Shown: piece after piece, positions 11,165 to 21,440 of the stretch | How positions within the stretch are numbered: the stretch's first letter is position 1 | Layout: every line of letters begins with the position of its first letter | NCBI GenBank assembly: GCA_035610835.1 | Contig: CM069447.1 | Coordinates: 39,654,057 to 39,718,056 of the forward strand | Length of the DNA stretch: 64,000 nucleotides | Source: Ophiura sarsii | Lineage: Eukaryota; Echinodermata; Ophiuroidea; Amphilepidida; Ophiuridae | Direction of reading: 5' to 3' | Program-made: the position numbers and the translations under genes | The notes under the pieces: generated by a model | Seen by the model: only the letters and a program-made list of their open reading frames with translations | The model's database searches: none | What the model was told of the DNA's origin: nothing

Positions 11165-11967
11165 AATTCCCGTTTTTAATTTAACACATAATTTGAGCTA
11201 TTTTTCATGAAAAACACAAGTTTGATCCCATTATAAAACAAAAGTTACAGAAGCTAAACTAAATGTAATGCACATGTTATATACTCTATAGGTAACTTAA
11301 GATGATACTGCAGTGTAAGTGTCTTGTGCAAAATCGTTTTGCAGTTGGAGGGTTTAAACTAAAACTACCCGTTTCTGAATATAGGCTAAAATGGTCGAAA
11401 TTGGCAAATTTAGGGTGTTTTGATCTAGAAACACTGGGACTCGCGATGAAAGATTTATCACCATATAAATATGAGATGGTTCATCATTATAACTGATGTG
11501 TGGACCAAATATGAAATGATTTCTCCAACCTTCATCCCCGAGATGCGACTGGGTTTTAAAAATACACAGTCTTAAAGGTCATCTTATCGGATTTATTACG
11601 TTTAAGTAACCCTCCCCGGGGTTATAAATTGTAGTTCACTATCGGGAATTTACGACGATATAAACATAGACTCTGGCGGTGAATTAAGCGCATTAAGACT
11701 GTTAAAGGAGGAGGTTTGCCACTGTAGCGGATCACGCAAATTGATAACTTGACGTGATTGATAACTTCTACCATGTCAGCGTTATGTGTTTTAAACATAG
11801 TAACGGCGTTTCCCTATTATAATGTGCTATCTTCTGAGGACAGACGGTGTCTTTTGAAGTCATGTTCCGTCTTCTGAAGGTGTACATATCATCTGAAGAT
11901 GCAATGCTATGTTTTAAAGATCTGTGTTTTCTTCTGAAGACGTTTGATATCTTCTGAAGACAGATTG
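11165..11967 (+). repeat. Repeat R1, nearly identical to R2
   Basis: Base-for-base the same as 17245-18808 apart from a 755 bp LINE insertion in R2 and one or two single-base changes. R1 starts at TAATTCCCG and ends at AGACAGATTGT. It includes an identical 64-codon ORF (11302-11496) of no recognised function and the tandem CTTCTGAAGAC array. High identity implies a recent duplication. R1 and R2 flank block 11968-17244 directly. LTR ends (TG...CA) and a convincing flanking target duplication are absent. Confidence 0.8.
11828..11967. repeat. CTTCTGAAGAC-type degenerate tandem array (in R1)
   Basis: Units of roughly 20-30 bp centre on the palindromic core TCTTCTGAAGA. The same array family recurs at 18662-18860 and 25740-26090. 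Confidence 0.7.
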
Positions 11968-12112
11968 TTAGCATTTTCTATTGTTAGCCAGAATCCCTGT
12001 ATTAGGTTTGTTGTTATGCATGGTTACCTATTCAAGCGGGTGGCTTGAATAGGTCACAGAGGGGTGATCATATCAGTGATCGTTTCGTCTCCATCGGACG
12101 CGGTTCGTTTAG
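11968..12112 (+). repeat. Terminal repeat A1
   Basis: Matches 16728-16874 almost perfectly from TAGCATTTTCTATTG to GGTTCGTTTAGA. It contains an 11 bp stem-loop (CCTATTCAAGC, loop GGGTG, GCTTGAATAGG) and a second small stem GATCA...TGATC. Confidence 0.85.
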
Positions 12113-14507
12113 ACTTTACTCCAGCATCAGCATCACGGATCAACACCAATTACACGGCGCAGATAACAGCTTGTGAATCGTGAATCGTGATAGAAGTTCA
12201 AGGAATCCTTGACGAACATTCAATTAAATGTCGATGCTTGAAGCAGGAAAAAACGAGAACGTTTTTTAACCGTTATTGAATGAAGATTTAATTCTCAAGA
12301 GACCTAAAGGTAGTGATCAGAAAATGTCCTTTTGGCGGCAAGTGAGCCAGTTTGAATTTAATGTCGGCCTGTCCGGAACTATGGAATCATATCTGAAACA
12401 TGGCGTTAAAGAGCTCGTATCAACTACACTACTCTTGCGAAGTATACAACGCAGTTGAGAAGGTAGTGCAAGATTTGCAGAATAGGATTACATTGATCCG
12501 AACCTTTATGGCGTACCTGATGCAGGTCTGTATTTGTAACTATATTGTTTTGATTTTTATGAATGCGATAGACATTGATTATTTTATTTTAGTTTGGGCG
12601 TTTGCCAACTAAGGAACTGTTTGTTATTGGTTCTGATTTCCATTGCTAGTTATAAGGTACACACCTATATTGTCAGGTAGGGCGCTGTAGTAGAGTGAGT
12701 ATTCAGTGGAGTAGATTTCCATGCCTACCGGACGTTTGTCGGTATACATTTTCTCAGAATACAGTGTATGGGAATATGGAATGTCCAGCCAAACCAGGGT
12801 GGTACTTGGACCACATTAACATCAAGGTAATCATGAGATTAGTATGTTGATTATTTATCATAATAATCTTGTTAATAATACCTATTTAGCCGTATGGTTT
12901 TATTTGTGTTTACAGCTAGCTATGTGGGGCTATTGAGCCTAGTAGATGACTGCTTTTCCATTAATCCAATCTTTACAGCTTTGTATGAACTACAGTTCTC
13001 TGGGTATCTATGTTTATTGATTGTTTGTAACACCCATCGCTACTTCATGCATTGTAGCTCCGGGATTGTATTGAGTGGTATGCCAATATGTGAAAGAATG
13101 ACCAAGGAGTTATTTTTTCAGATTTTATGCGGTTTGTTTTTACCAAATGGTTGTTTAACGTTAACTAATGTTTGTTTCTGTAATAAACAGATTCTAGTTT
13201 CAGTTGTGAAGCAGATTGATCATTTGCAGTCCAGAGCGCTGGCATTATTTGGACATAAGGCACATTGAATATTATAGTCTGTCTATTCATTGGATAGATG
13301 CTTTCATCAAGGAGATTTTATTTTATTTTTTGATTGTAAGTCTGATTAATACCACTTAATAATTGTTTTCTATTATTTATAGTAAGGGTGTTGAAGTTTT
13401 TCTCATTCACCGTTCTTCCGTTTAGATTATCATTATATCTTTACGATTTGTTTCAGGTCATCAGTGAATGGCGAATACAGGTATATTTATACATACATAG
13501 TATTGTATCTAGACGTTGGATGGGATATGGAGGTTGTTTTTGTCCGTTTAGTCCGTTGTTGGCTGGGTATAGCGTGACATGCTAGTAATGGTTCTTTTGA
13601 AATAACCGTTTGAACGTAGTATTACTGATATGATTATCTATATGTTCCATTAACAAGTTATTCTTGAATTGCCTTAAGTCACTTTACCATGTTTACCATG
13701 TTTACAGGCATGATAGCGTCGATCTAACTGGATAGTGGCAACATCGTAATACTGGAATCTCTTGCTTGTAGATATACTGTATATTAGAGATGCATGTATA
13801 GGGAAAGAGTGCCCTCATACTGGACAGATGGTCGGGCTTTCCGAGTTGACGGGAGTGTTGAAACATGAAGATTTTGTCTTGTTATTTTATTACCACAGGT
13901 TTTACACGGGGTGTCGTGTGTGATTATCAGAATGGAATGTCATCAGGACTGGACTGATGAGGAAAGAGGTAATATAGCTCCATTTGGGAGAGAACTTAAA
14001 GGGGTTTCCCTGGTTGTTCGTGAGTTTGAACTACATTTGTTTGGTATTGCTGTTTAGTCGTGTACCGATAACAATGGCTCCATTGTTAAGAATATTATGG
14101 TTTTCATGATATTAGCCTGTATTTTTGTATTTGGTTTATCTCCTAATATAGTGCTTACTGTCCTATAGATCCCTAGGGATGATATTGAGTATGCTTGAGC
14201 TTATCTTTTGAGCTGAGAGGTGGATTTCGATGACTGGCGTTGGAGTTTTCCCCGTTTTTACATTATATCCTAATGCAAAGTTGCCAGTTTTTTCTATTCC
14301 AGATATTGGAGCCCGAATTTAAGCCATGTAGACGTTTTCTCTACTTTTGGGCTGGTCCTAAACCATTGGCATAGGGTACTCCCTTGGTTTACAAGGTTGT
14401 ATAGCTTGTCACGCATGTGCACACACAGTTATTTGGTGATTCCTGTATGGCCCTCAACTGTGCTTATTAGAGACGTCATTTAATAGCATAAGTATTATGA
14501 TTATGTT
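12113..14507 (+). other. Interior of the split-repeat block, no recognised coding
   Basis: Only short frames are present. Two overlapping frames at 12276-12530 could represent a frame-shifted small protein (FWRQVSQFEFNVGLSG; then VEKVVQDLQNRITLIRTFMA, helix-like) ending at a CAG|GT donor-like site, but no family is recognised. AG/GT splice-like signals occur (for example around 13456-13482 and 13900-13970) and are not sufficient for a gene call. Confidence 0.3.
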
Positions 14508-14760
14508 ATGTGCGGGCTATATGGCCGCTAATTAGCCGGTTGGATATATTGTGAAATGTAAAGCCTTTTGGTATTTTCTCAGGAGTTTACGTTATGTCTG
14601 AGGCTGCGTGGCCACTAATAGCCGATTGGCAATTGAGATAATGTAAAGCCGTTTGGTATTTTCTCAGGAGTTTATGTTATGTCCGAGGCTGCATGGCCAC
14701 TATATATAGCCGATTGGCAATTAAGATATGTAAAGCCTTTTGGTTATTGTATCAGGGTAA
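14508..14760 (+). repeat. Tandem repeat, ~85 bp unit, about three copies
   Basis: GTAAAGCC...TTTTGGTATTTTCTC and GGCTGCATGGCCACTA landmarks recur at spacings of 85 and 87 bp (GTAAAGCC at 14558, 14643, 14730). Decayed units continue to about 15030. Confidence 0.75.
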
Positions 14761-14956
14761 TATAGGTTCTTGCCCATGATGATTCATTTTCGGACCCCCG
14801 AATGCAAGTGCTGCGTTAGGCGGCTGCATGGCCACGAAATATCCGACTCAATAGCCATTTGGCACTACATGTATTTGATGCCGTTTGGTGTTTTCTTAAG
14901 GTTTTCCATTCATGAGTTGAATACCTATTCCATTTCGGAACCCCTTACGCAGAATG

Positions 14957-15484
14957 CTGTGTTATATTATGTGTAAGGCTGCATAGCCACTAAATAGCCG
15001 ATTGGCTCATATTGAGAAAATGTAAAACCGTTTGGTATTTTCTAAGGTTTTTTGATATTTCAAGGGTCATTGTATACGTTTGTTTTTAAATAACACACAG
15101 AAGGTATTTACACTGGACTAGATTATCCGGACATCTAGGTCAGATAATTCAGTTGATAAATATTCTCGTTCTTTGTCGTTTGGCAGGTATGGAGTAAAAA
15201 TATATCTATTTTTTCACCAGAGTGGCGTGTTATATGTGTGAGGCTGCATAGCCAATAAATAGCCGATTGGCTCATATTGAGAAAATGTAAAACCGTTTGG
15301 TATTTTCTCTGGATTTTTGATATTTCAAGGGTCATTGTATGCGTTTGTTTTAAAATAACACACAGAAGGTATTTACACTGGACAAGATTATCCGGGCATC
15401 TGTCAGATAATTCAGTGGAGAACATATTCTCGTGCTTTGTCGTTTGGCAGGTATGGAGTAAAAATATATCTATTTTTTCACCAG
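14957..15484 (+). repeat. 264 bp tandem duplication
   Basis: TATCTATTTTTTCACCAG ends at 15220 and again at 15484. The two units share AGGCTGCATAGCCA, GTAAAACCGTTTGG and CACACAGAAGGTATTTACAC, with a few indels. Confidence 0.85.
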
Positions 15485-16134
15485 ATGAGTGGATATAGCT
15501 AGGTATTGATCATATCTAACGTACCAATTTACAGGATTGGTTTCGCTTTTTTACCTTCATTTGCCGATTGACGGTCTAATCATGCTAATGAGAGTGTCAG
15601 CTAGACAAGTTTCCAAGACGGAGCGGGGTCGGTGTAATTCATGTTGATTTGTGTGATTCATTCCTTGAGATTTTTCTAGCCTAGTTATCTATATAGAGAA
15701 GACGCTCGGGTGATTTTGGCTGAAACAGGGACCATCTCATGTTCAACATGAATGCTATACTTTGACTTAGCCGGATTAGACATCAGGCAAGTTCATTTTC
15801 GGACCAGTATTTTCCCCCCTCTGTTAGTCTATGTTTATAGATTAAAGGAAGGACAGCTGGCCTTTACTAGGTGGTGTAGTGAGGGTTTTGTAGGTGGCTT
15901 TATGCGAGGTGGGCTTTGACCTTAAGTTTTAGTTTAAGATCCTGGTTGCTTTAGCTGCACGGCTTCGGTTGGTGTATACCGGGTAGTCTGTTTAAGACTA
16001 TAGCATGGCTAGAGGCAATCATACACTGCCAATGATGCTGGGTTGTGCCAGGAATATATGAGTTTTGGTAGTACATGTATACATGATCAGAGTACGTTGC
16101 AGCGTGCTGTTAGGTTGCATTATGATATTAATCA
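15485..16134 (+). other. Unassigned interior of the split-repeat block
   Basis: No recognised coding, RNA or repeat family. Confidence 0.35.
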
Positions 16135-16545
16135 TGTGAGTGCAGATAGTTATATTTTTACCAGTTTAAATCATAGTGAGTGAGGGCAGATCTGAGACTC
16201 GCAGATGGTTCCATTTTTACCAGTTTAAATCATAGTGAGTGATTGCAGATCTGAGACGAGTCTAGTCTCAGGTGCAGATCGATGGTTTTATTTTAACCAG
16301 TTCAATTCATAGTGAGTGCATATGGTTCTATTTTAACCAGTTTTAATTATAGTCAGTGCAGACGGTTCTATTTTAACCAGTGTATATCTTAGTGAGTGCA
16401 GATGGTTCTATTTTAACCAGTTTATATCATAGTGAGGCAGATGGTTCTATTTTAACCAGTTTATAGCATAGTGAGTGCAGATGGTTCTATTTAAACCACT
16501 TTAATTTATAGTGCAGATGGTTCTATTAACCAGTTTATATTTTGC
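16135..16545 (+). repeat. 40 bp minisatellite
   Basis: GGTTCTATTTTAACCAG plus AGTGAGTGCAGAT recurs. GGTTCTA starts at 16324, 16364, 16404, 16443, 16483 and 16519, mostly 40 apart, with decayed and expanded units to the left. Confidence 0.85.
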
Positions 16546-16581
16546 CTCCACACTCTTTATATTAGTGATACGGGGACTGTA

Positions 16582-16629
16582 GTCCCTGTCCGGCCGCAGT
16601 TCGTAGCAGATGAACGACGTACCCCAATT
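16582..16629 (+). repeat. Internal repeat B1
   Basis: Identical over about 46 bp to 17199-17244, from CCTGTCCGGCCGCAGTTCG to CCCCAATTTA. It lies upstream of A2. Confidence 0.8.
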
Positions 16630-16678
16630 TATGTCGCATATAATTGTTTCTATTACAGATAAGACAGGGAGGAAGGGC

Positions 16679-16743
16679 GCAATAGAAAATAGTTTATTCA
16701 CGGTTAAGCTTGCGCATTAGTGAATAATAGCATTTTCTATTGT
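16679..16743. repeat. Stem-loop spanning the B1-A2 interval
   Basis: CAATAGAAAATAGTTTATTCAC pairs with GTGAATAATAGCATTTTCTATTG across an 18-base loop. It brings the start of A2 opposite the end of the 98 bp spacer. Confidence 0.65.
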
Positions 16744-16874
16744 TAGCCAGAATCCCTGTATTAGGTTTGTTGTTATGCATGGTTACCTATTCAAGCGGGT
16801 GGCTTGAATAGGTCACAGAGGGGTGATCATATCAGTGATCGTTTCGTCTCCATCGGACGCGGTTCGTTTAGATT
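16728..16874 (+). repeat. Internal repeat A2
   Basis: Near-identical copy of A1 (11968-12112), including both stem-loops. It diverges after TTCGTTTAGA. Confidence 0.85.
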
Positions 16875-17041
16875 TTATTATTATATGCTGTTTAGCATAT
16901 CTTTTCCGTATTAAATTAATGCAAGTGTTTTCTTTTTATTAGATGAGTAAATCTGCATTCACTCAAGAGAAGTGACAGTTAGAGTAGATTGTGCTTGATA
17001 TCTGATGGTGGCCCAAGAAAAGTGTTTTGGAAAGGCGTCTC

Positions 17042-17092
17042 AGTTGGTATAGGAGAGAGAAAGAGTCAGTTGGTATAGGAGAGAGAAAGAGA
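17042..17092 (+). repeat. 26 bp tandem duplication
   Basis: AGTTGGTATAGGAGAGAGAA is present twice in direct succession between A2 and B2. Confidence 0.85.
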
Positions 17093-17198
17093 GGTATTAA
17101 TTCAGTGGCGCATCATACATTTGACTACTATCAAGTTCTGAGGTATGTGTCTATTTTCAATTCGGCCTAGCATTAGGCCTTTGACCGTCACCGATCCT

Positions 17199-17244
17199 GT
17201 CCGGCCGCAGTTCGTAGCAGATGAACGACGTACCCCAATTTAAA
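17199..17244 (+). repeat. Terminal repeat B2
   Basis: Copy of B1. It ends at the exact point where R2 begins, so it marks the right edge of the block. Confidence 0.8.
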
Positions 17245-18808
17245 TAATTCCCGTTTTTAATTTAACACATAATTTGAGCTATTTTTCATGAAAAACACAA
17301 GTTTGATCCCATTATAAAACAAAAGTTACAGAAGCTAAACTAAATGTAATGCACATGTTATATACTCTATAGGTAACTTAAGATGATACTGCAGTGTAAG
17401 TGTCTTGTGCAAAATCGTTTTGCAGTTGGAGGGTTTAAACTAAAACTACCCGTTTCTGAATATAGGCTAAAATGGTCGAAATTGGCAAATTTAGGGTGTT
17501 TTGATCTAGAAACACTGGGACTCGCGATGAAAGATTTATCACCATATAAATATGAGATGGTTCATCATTATAACTGATGTGTGGACCAAATATGAAATGA
17601 TTTCTCCAACCTTCATCCCCGAGATGCGACTGGGTTTTAAAAATACACAGTCTTAAAGGTCATCTTATCGGATTTATTACGTTTAAGTAACCCTCCCCGG
17701 GGTTATAAATTGTAGTTCACTATCGGGAATTTACGACGATATAAATAATAATAATAATAATAAAAATGGATTTACTATAGCGCCCAATGCAAGGAGCCTC
17801 TGGGCGCTTCACATAACTATATTACAAAAAGAAAACAACATAATCAACCTAAAAACCATAAAATATTATAAATAATTGCACATTATACAAGCAGGGAAAA
17901 CACAACAATTGGTGCACCACATCTCTCCTTGTATGCTTGCAAATCGATGATTCAAGAGATGCAGACAGAAAAGAGATGTCTACACGTCAAGAACCATGAT
18001 CGCAGATAGAAAAAGAGACGTGGGCTACATAAAAGAACATTTTGATATTACATCAAAACAACATTTCATAAAAACAAGAAAAGGTATTAAGAACCAATCA
18101 AATACATCAAATAGGTAGTCTATAATTAATGTACATGTACAAACAACAAGGAGATAAAAACTCATTATATTACACACTTAAAAACTACAAGAGATAAAAT
18201 ATATGTGAAGACAAAATGCGACCAGCACAAAGCGAATTATTTGACTCAAGAGAGGAGAGATTTCAAGTACGTACACTCTCAACATGGAGCTACAGCGTCC
18301 CATTCCCTTGGTAGAATGTGGGCTGGGTTATATTATAAAACATTTAATAAATAAAACACAAATGTACACATTAACAGAAGATGCAAAAGTGACCGGCACG
18401 AAGATAGATAAGATCCCTGGAGAGGAGAGGTTACCAGCACTTCACTCTCAGCAAGAAAGCCGGTTTCTTGCTCCCGAGAAGACAAACAATGGGCAGGGTA
18501 ATAAACATAGACTCTGGCGGTGAATTAAGCGCATTAAGACTGTTAAAGGAGGAGGTTTGCCACTGTAGCGGATCACGCAAATTGATAACTTGACGTGATT
18601 GATAACTTCTACCATGTCAGCGTTATGTGTTTTAAACATAGTAACGGCGTTTCCCTATTATAATGTGCTATCTTCTGAGGACAGACGGTGTCTTTTGAAG
18701 TCATGTTCCGTCTTCTGAAGGTGTACATAATCATCTGAAGATGCAATGCTATGTTTTAAAGATCTGTGTTTTCTTCTGAAGACGTTTGATATCTTCTGAA
18801 GACAGATT
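17245..18808 (+). repeat. Repeat R2, interrupted by a LINE fragment
   Basis: Same sequence as R1, with 755 bp inserted at 17746-18500. Unlike R1 it continues past AGACAGATTGT into more CTTC/GAAG repeats (GTAGTTTTAAGACG...). Confidence 0.8.
17746..18500 (-). mobile_element. 5'-truncated LINE 3' end inserted in R2
   Basis: R1 provides the empty site. ATAAA flanks the insert at 17741-17745 and 18501-18505. On the minus strand it ends with GCGCTATAGTAAATCCA and a (TTA)n tail, the same kind of tail as the complete LINE at 24846-24859. No RT coding remains, so it is 3' UTR-like sequence only. Confidence 0.7.
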
Positions 18809-18860
18809 GTGTAGTTTTAAGACGTCTGCTATCTTCGTACGATAGCACATGTCTTCCAGG
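18662..18860. repeat. CTTCTGAAGAC-type array in R2
   Basis: Equivalent to 11828-11967 and extends about 50 bp further. Confidence 0.7.
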
Positions 18861-19555
18861 ACATTTTGATATTATTTACCCCTGCCCCCGGTTACCTCGA
18901 ATCGAACGTGCTCAATACCTAATCATCAGCATAGAATTTGACAACTTTATTACCCGAATTAATACATACAAACAGTGTTGTTAATGTGCATGTATTACTC
19001 GATGCGATCCCCCTATTTATAACGTGTACGATGTTTAAACATTGTTATGGACATATCATTGTTTAAGGGGGGACTCAAGGAATTTTTTTTGGAATTTTGT
19101 GAGTGCTGTAATTATTGAACTATTAATCAAATGCATATAAAGTATACATTTTTGGATGGGATTTTGGTCAGAGAATCCATTTATGGCATCAATTTTGACC
19201 AAAAATGTTGATTTTTTTTGAGAAAATCACAACAAAACAACAACAAAAATCATTTTTTTTGAACAAAGCTAACAAACATAATTTTGAGTTAAAAATGGCC
19301 AAATCACTTGATGATGATGTAAAGACACTAATGAAGGGACGATTTTTTGTTGTTGAACCTAATCCAACATTTTTTGAAATTTTGACAAAAAAGTGTTAAA
19401 AATAAATAAATCATTTTTTCACGTTTTTTGGCACTTTTGGTCAAAAATGCGAAAAAATATTAGATAAGGTTTTAAAAAAAAATCTATGTATTAACATCAA
19501 TATCAAGTGATTTTGCCATTTTTTTACTCAAAATTATTTTTGTAATAAATATAAG

Positions 19556-19604
19556 AGGACCTGACGTTTCGATTCTAACAGAATCTTTATCGAAGGTAAA
19601 ATGA
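19556..19604 (-). ncRNA. Degenerate hammerhead-ribozyme-like motif at the PLE 3' end
   Basis: On the minus strand: TTCGATAAA, then GATTC-TGTTA-GAATC (stem II), then GAAACGTC and AGGTCC. PLEs carry hammerhead motifs of the form CUGANGA, stem II, GAAAC-GUC in their terminal regions. The GAAAC-GTC half is intact here but the CUGANGA core has decayed, so self-cleavage is unlikely. Confidence 0.4.
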
Positions 19605-20136
19605 CAGAATACAACATACAAAACATATATATATATATAGACAGAGGAACAATAGGCAGGAAGTGACAGGAGATAATGTAACACAGAGGGGGTCAAAGTG
19701 ACAGATGGATGAATAGGGGAAGGTATATCAAACTTGACAGCTGATTGATGAAGTGGATAATGTAACAAAAGGATGACATAGACAAAGGGGAGATTAAAAA
19801 GTAAAGTCAAATGGGATATGAAAAAATGGTGAGTAAAATCCATAATGGTTATTGATGACTACAAATAAATAATAAAAATGGATTGAAATATAAAATGACT
19901 GAGGGATGCATTTAAGAAAACAAGATAAAACAAAGTGGGAGTAGGCCTATGGAAACAAATAATGGAAATGCACTGGAACGATTAATGAAAATTACTGTGC
20001 ATAGGAGACAATGTCGAAAATGAAAACATAGTATAACACATAACAAGAGGTAAAAAATGAAGTGAAGAAAAAGTGGAGAAAAACAAACGGGTAAAAAATA
20101 CAAGTGATTGGTTAATCATATATAAATGGAGGAGGT

Positions 20137-20153
20137 GGGGGGGGGGGGGGGGG
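20137..20153 (+). repeat. Poly-G tract (17 G)
   Basis: Homopolymer inside the PLE 3' UTR. Confidence 0.9.
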
Positions 20154-20162
20154 CTGAGTCTA

Positions 20163-20337
20163 ATCATTCCCTTCCTGGATGTTTAGGCCATGGGGCTGAA
20201 TAGTGAGAAGACGCTTCATCCATAGCTTCTCTCTACTGAGACGTACCACTTCTGAACGGCTACCCAAAGATTCAATGCCCTGTAAGATCATATCAGACAT
20301 AGTGTGGTTGGGAAGGTTAAAGTGGTGTCCGACAGGT
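20163..20337 (-). pseudogene. PLE protein, C-terminal end of the GIY-YIG region
   Basis: Translation reads PVGHHFNLPNHTMSDM, then LWMKRLLTIQPHGLN and the stop after IQEGND. This is the usual end of PLE polyproteins (GEHFNxxGHS...; E..W...L.T..P.GLN). It is separated from the preceding GIY-YIG segment by a 203 bp insertion. Confidence 0.8.
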
Positions 20338-20540
20338 TCAAGTTCAAGTTCAAGTTTTATTTCACAATACAATTAGGCCATTGGCCCATAATATAACAAC
20401 ATATTAATGATACATATTTTACATATCATATCGCATATCAGATACATAGGAAAAATATAGACGTTAATTTTTTTATTTTTTTAAAATAATAATTACATAA
20501 CATTTGACGAATATAATCATGTTCTAACCACTGAATTTCT
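20338..20540 (-). mobile_element. Short LINE tail inserted in the PLE
   Basis: GACAGGT flanks it on both sides (20331-20337 and 20541-20547). The insert begins on the plus strand with repeats of TTCAAG, i.e. an AACTTGAACTTGAA-type tail on the minus strand, typical of 5'-truncated non-LTR insertions. It splits the PLE reading frame. Confidence 0.7.
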
Positions 20541-20852
20541 GACAGGTGGCTTGTTGGTGTTGACCGTCGATCTGTGACCATAGAAGCGCTTCTTCAGTGA
20601 GTTTTTGGTCTCACCAACATACTGGACTCCACACACTCTACATGATAAGAGGTAAATGACATTAGATGTAGTACAAGTGATGTGACCCTTCGTCTTGTAG
20701 GTGGCATGGGTGGTGTGACTAGTGAAGGAATCGCTTTCCTTGATGTGTTCCCGGCAGACGACGCACCTGCTGGTCGACTCGCACTTAGAAGTGCCATGCT
20801 GCGTAGGGAGAGAATCATCAGTCAATGGGGGAATGGTAGCACGTACTAACAT
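20541..20852 (-). pseudogene. PLE GIY-YIG endonuclease segment
   Basis: The frame encodes a Cys/His-rich stretch (CRCVVCREH-like region) and then NVIYLLSCRVCGVQYVGET and LKKRFYGHRS. This is the PLE form of a GIY-YIG nuclease with its preceding CCHH-type knuckle. The enzyme nicks target DNA during retrotransposition. The frame is shifted relative to the upstream piece by a 17 bp duplication at 20867-20900 and is cut downstream by the 203 bp insert. Confidence 0.8.
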
Positions 20853-20854
20853 AT

Positions 20855-21397
20855 CTCGTAGGTTGCGAGGGCGTCGGTAGGCCGAGGGCGTCGGTAGGCC
20901 AGGATGGGTATGTCAGGAACTGCACGACGAAGACGGTCTGATGTGTGGAGAATGTGGTGGTTAGTGTTGGTGATGTGACGTAGAGGATGAAGGTTAGGAT
21001 GAAATGTGGTAACAAGGGGAATCTTAAGGGTAGGGCCTTGGTTTCTAGACTTCTCCTGAAGGACTGTGGCTCTCAGGAGAGAGTGGACTTTCTTGATGGC
21101 TTGCTGGACTTTGGTAGAGCTGTGACCCCTGGTAACCAGATGCTTCTTCAAATTCTGTGCATGAAATAAGAATCTAGATTCGTTAGAGCAAATACGTCGG
21201 AGACGGAGAGCCTGACTATATGCTATGCCTGTCTTACAATGGCGAGGGTGGCAGCTTGAAGCATGGAGATACTGGTGCGTATCTGTGGGCTTGGTGAAGA
21301 GATCTGTTGACAGTATACCATTCTCAGCTTTCTGTATGGTTACGTCAAGAAAGTGTGCCTGTTGGTGGGAGTAATCAGAAGTGTTGTTGAATTCGAC
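20855..21397 (-). pseudogene. PLE protein, RT thumb to linker segment
   Basis: It resumes directly where the LINE interrupts the RT frame: VEFNNTSDYSHQQAHFLDVT, then LFTKPTDTHQYLH, SCHPRHCKTGIAYSQAL and RLRRICS. These blocks are standard in PLE RTs downstream of the catalytic core. The frame ends early (ATYEIC, stop) because GAGGGCGTCGGTAGGCC is duplicated in tandem at 20867-20883 and 20884-20900. Removing one copy would restore the frame into the GIY-YIG segment. Confidence 0.85.
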
Positions 21398-21440
21398 AGT
21401 GATGTGTTATACCACGGATACTTAGTTAATTTTAACCAAG

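Larger units (their letters stand above)
11968..17244 (+). mobile_element. Split-direct-repeat block between R1 and R2 (possible DIRS/Ngaro-like relic)
   Basis: Two unrelated short repeats are arranged A1 (11968-12112), long interior, B1 (16582-16629), A2 (16728-16874), B2 (17199-17244), and the two copies of each are nearly identical. This A1...B1-A2-B2 order is the hallmark of split direct repeats in PAT/Ngaro-type tyrosine-recombinase retroelements. In those elements B1 and A2 normally abut, whereas here 98 bp separate them. The interior lacks recognisable reverse transcriptase, RNase H or tyrosine recombinase and is rich in minisatellites. The block may be a non-autonomous derivative or an unrelated complex duplication. 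Confidence 0.45.

Noticed and set aside
11165..18808. Ordinary LTR retrotransposon with R1 and R2 as LTRs
   Set aside because: R1/R2 lack TG...CA ends, no primer-binding site or gag/pol is recognised, and flanks show no convincing short target duplication.
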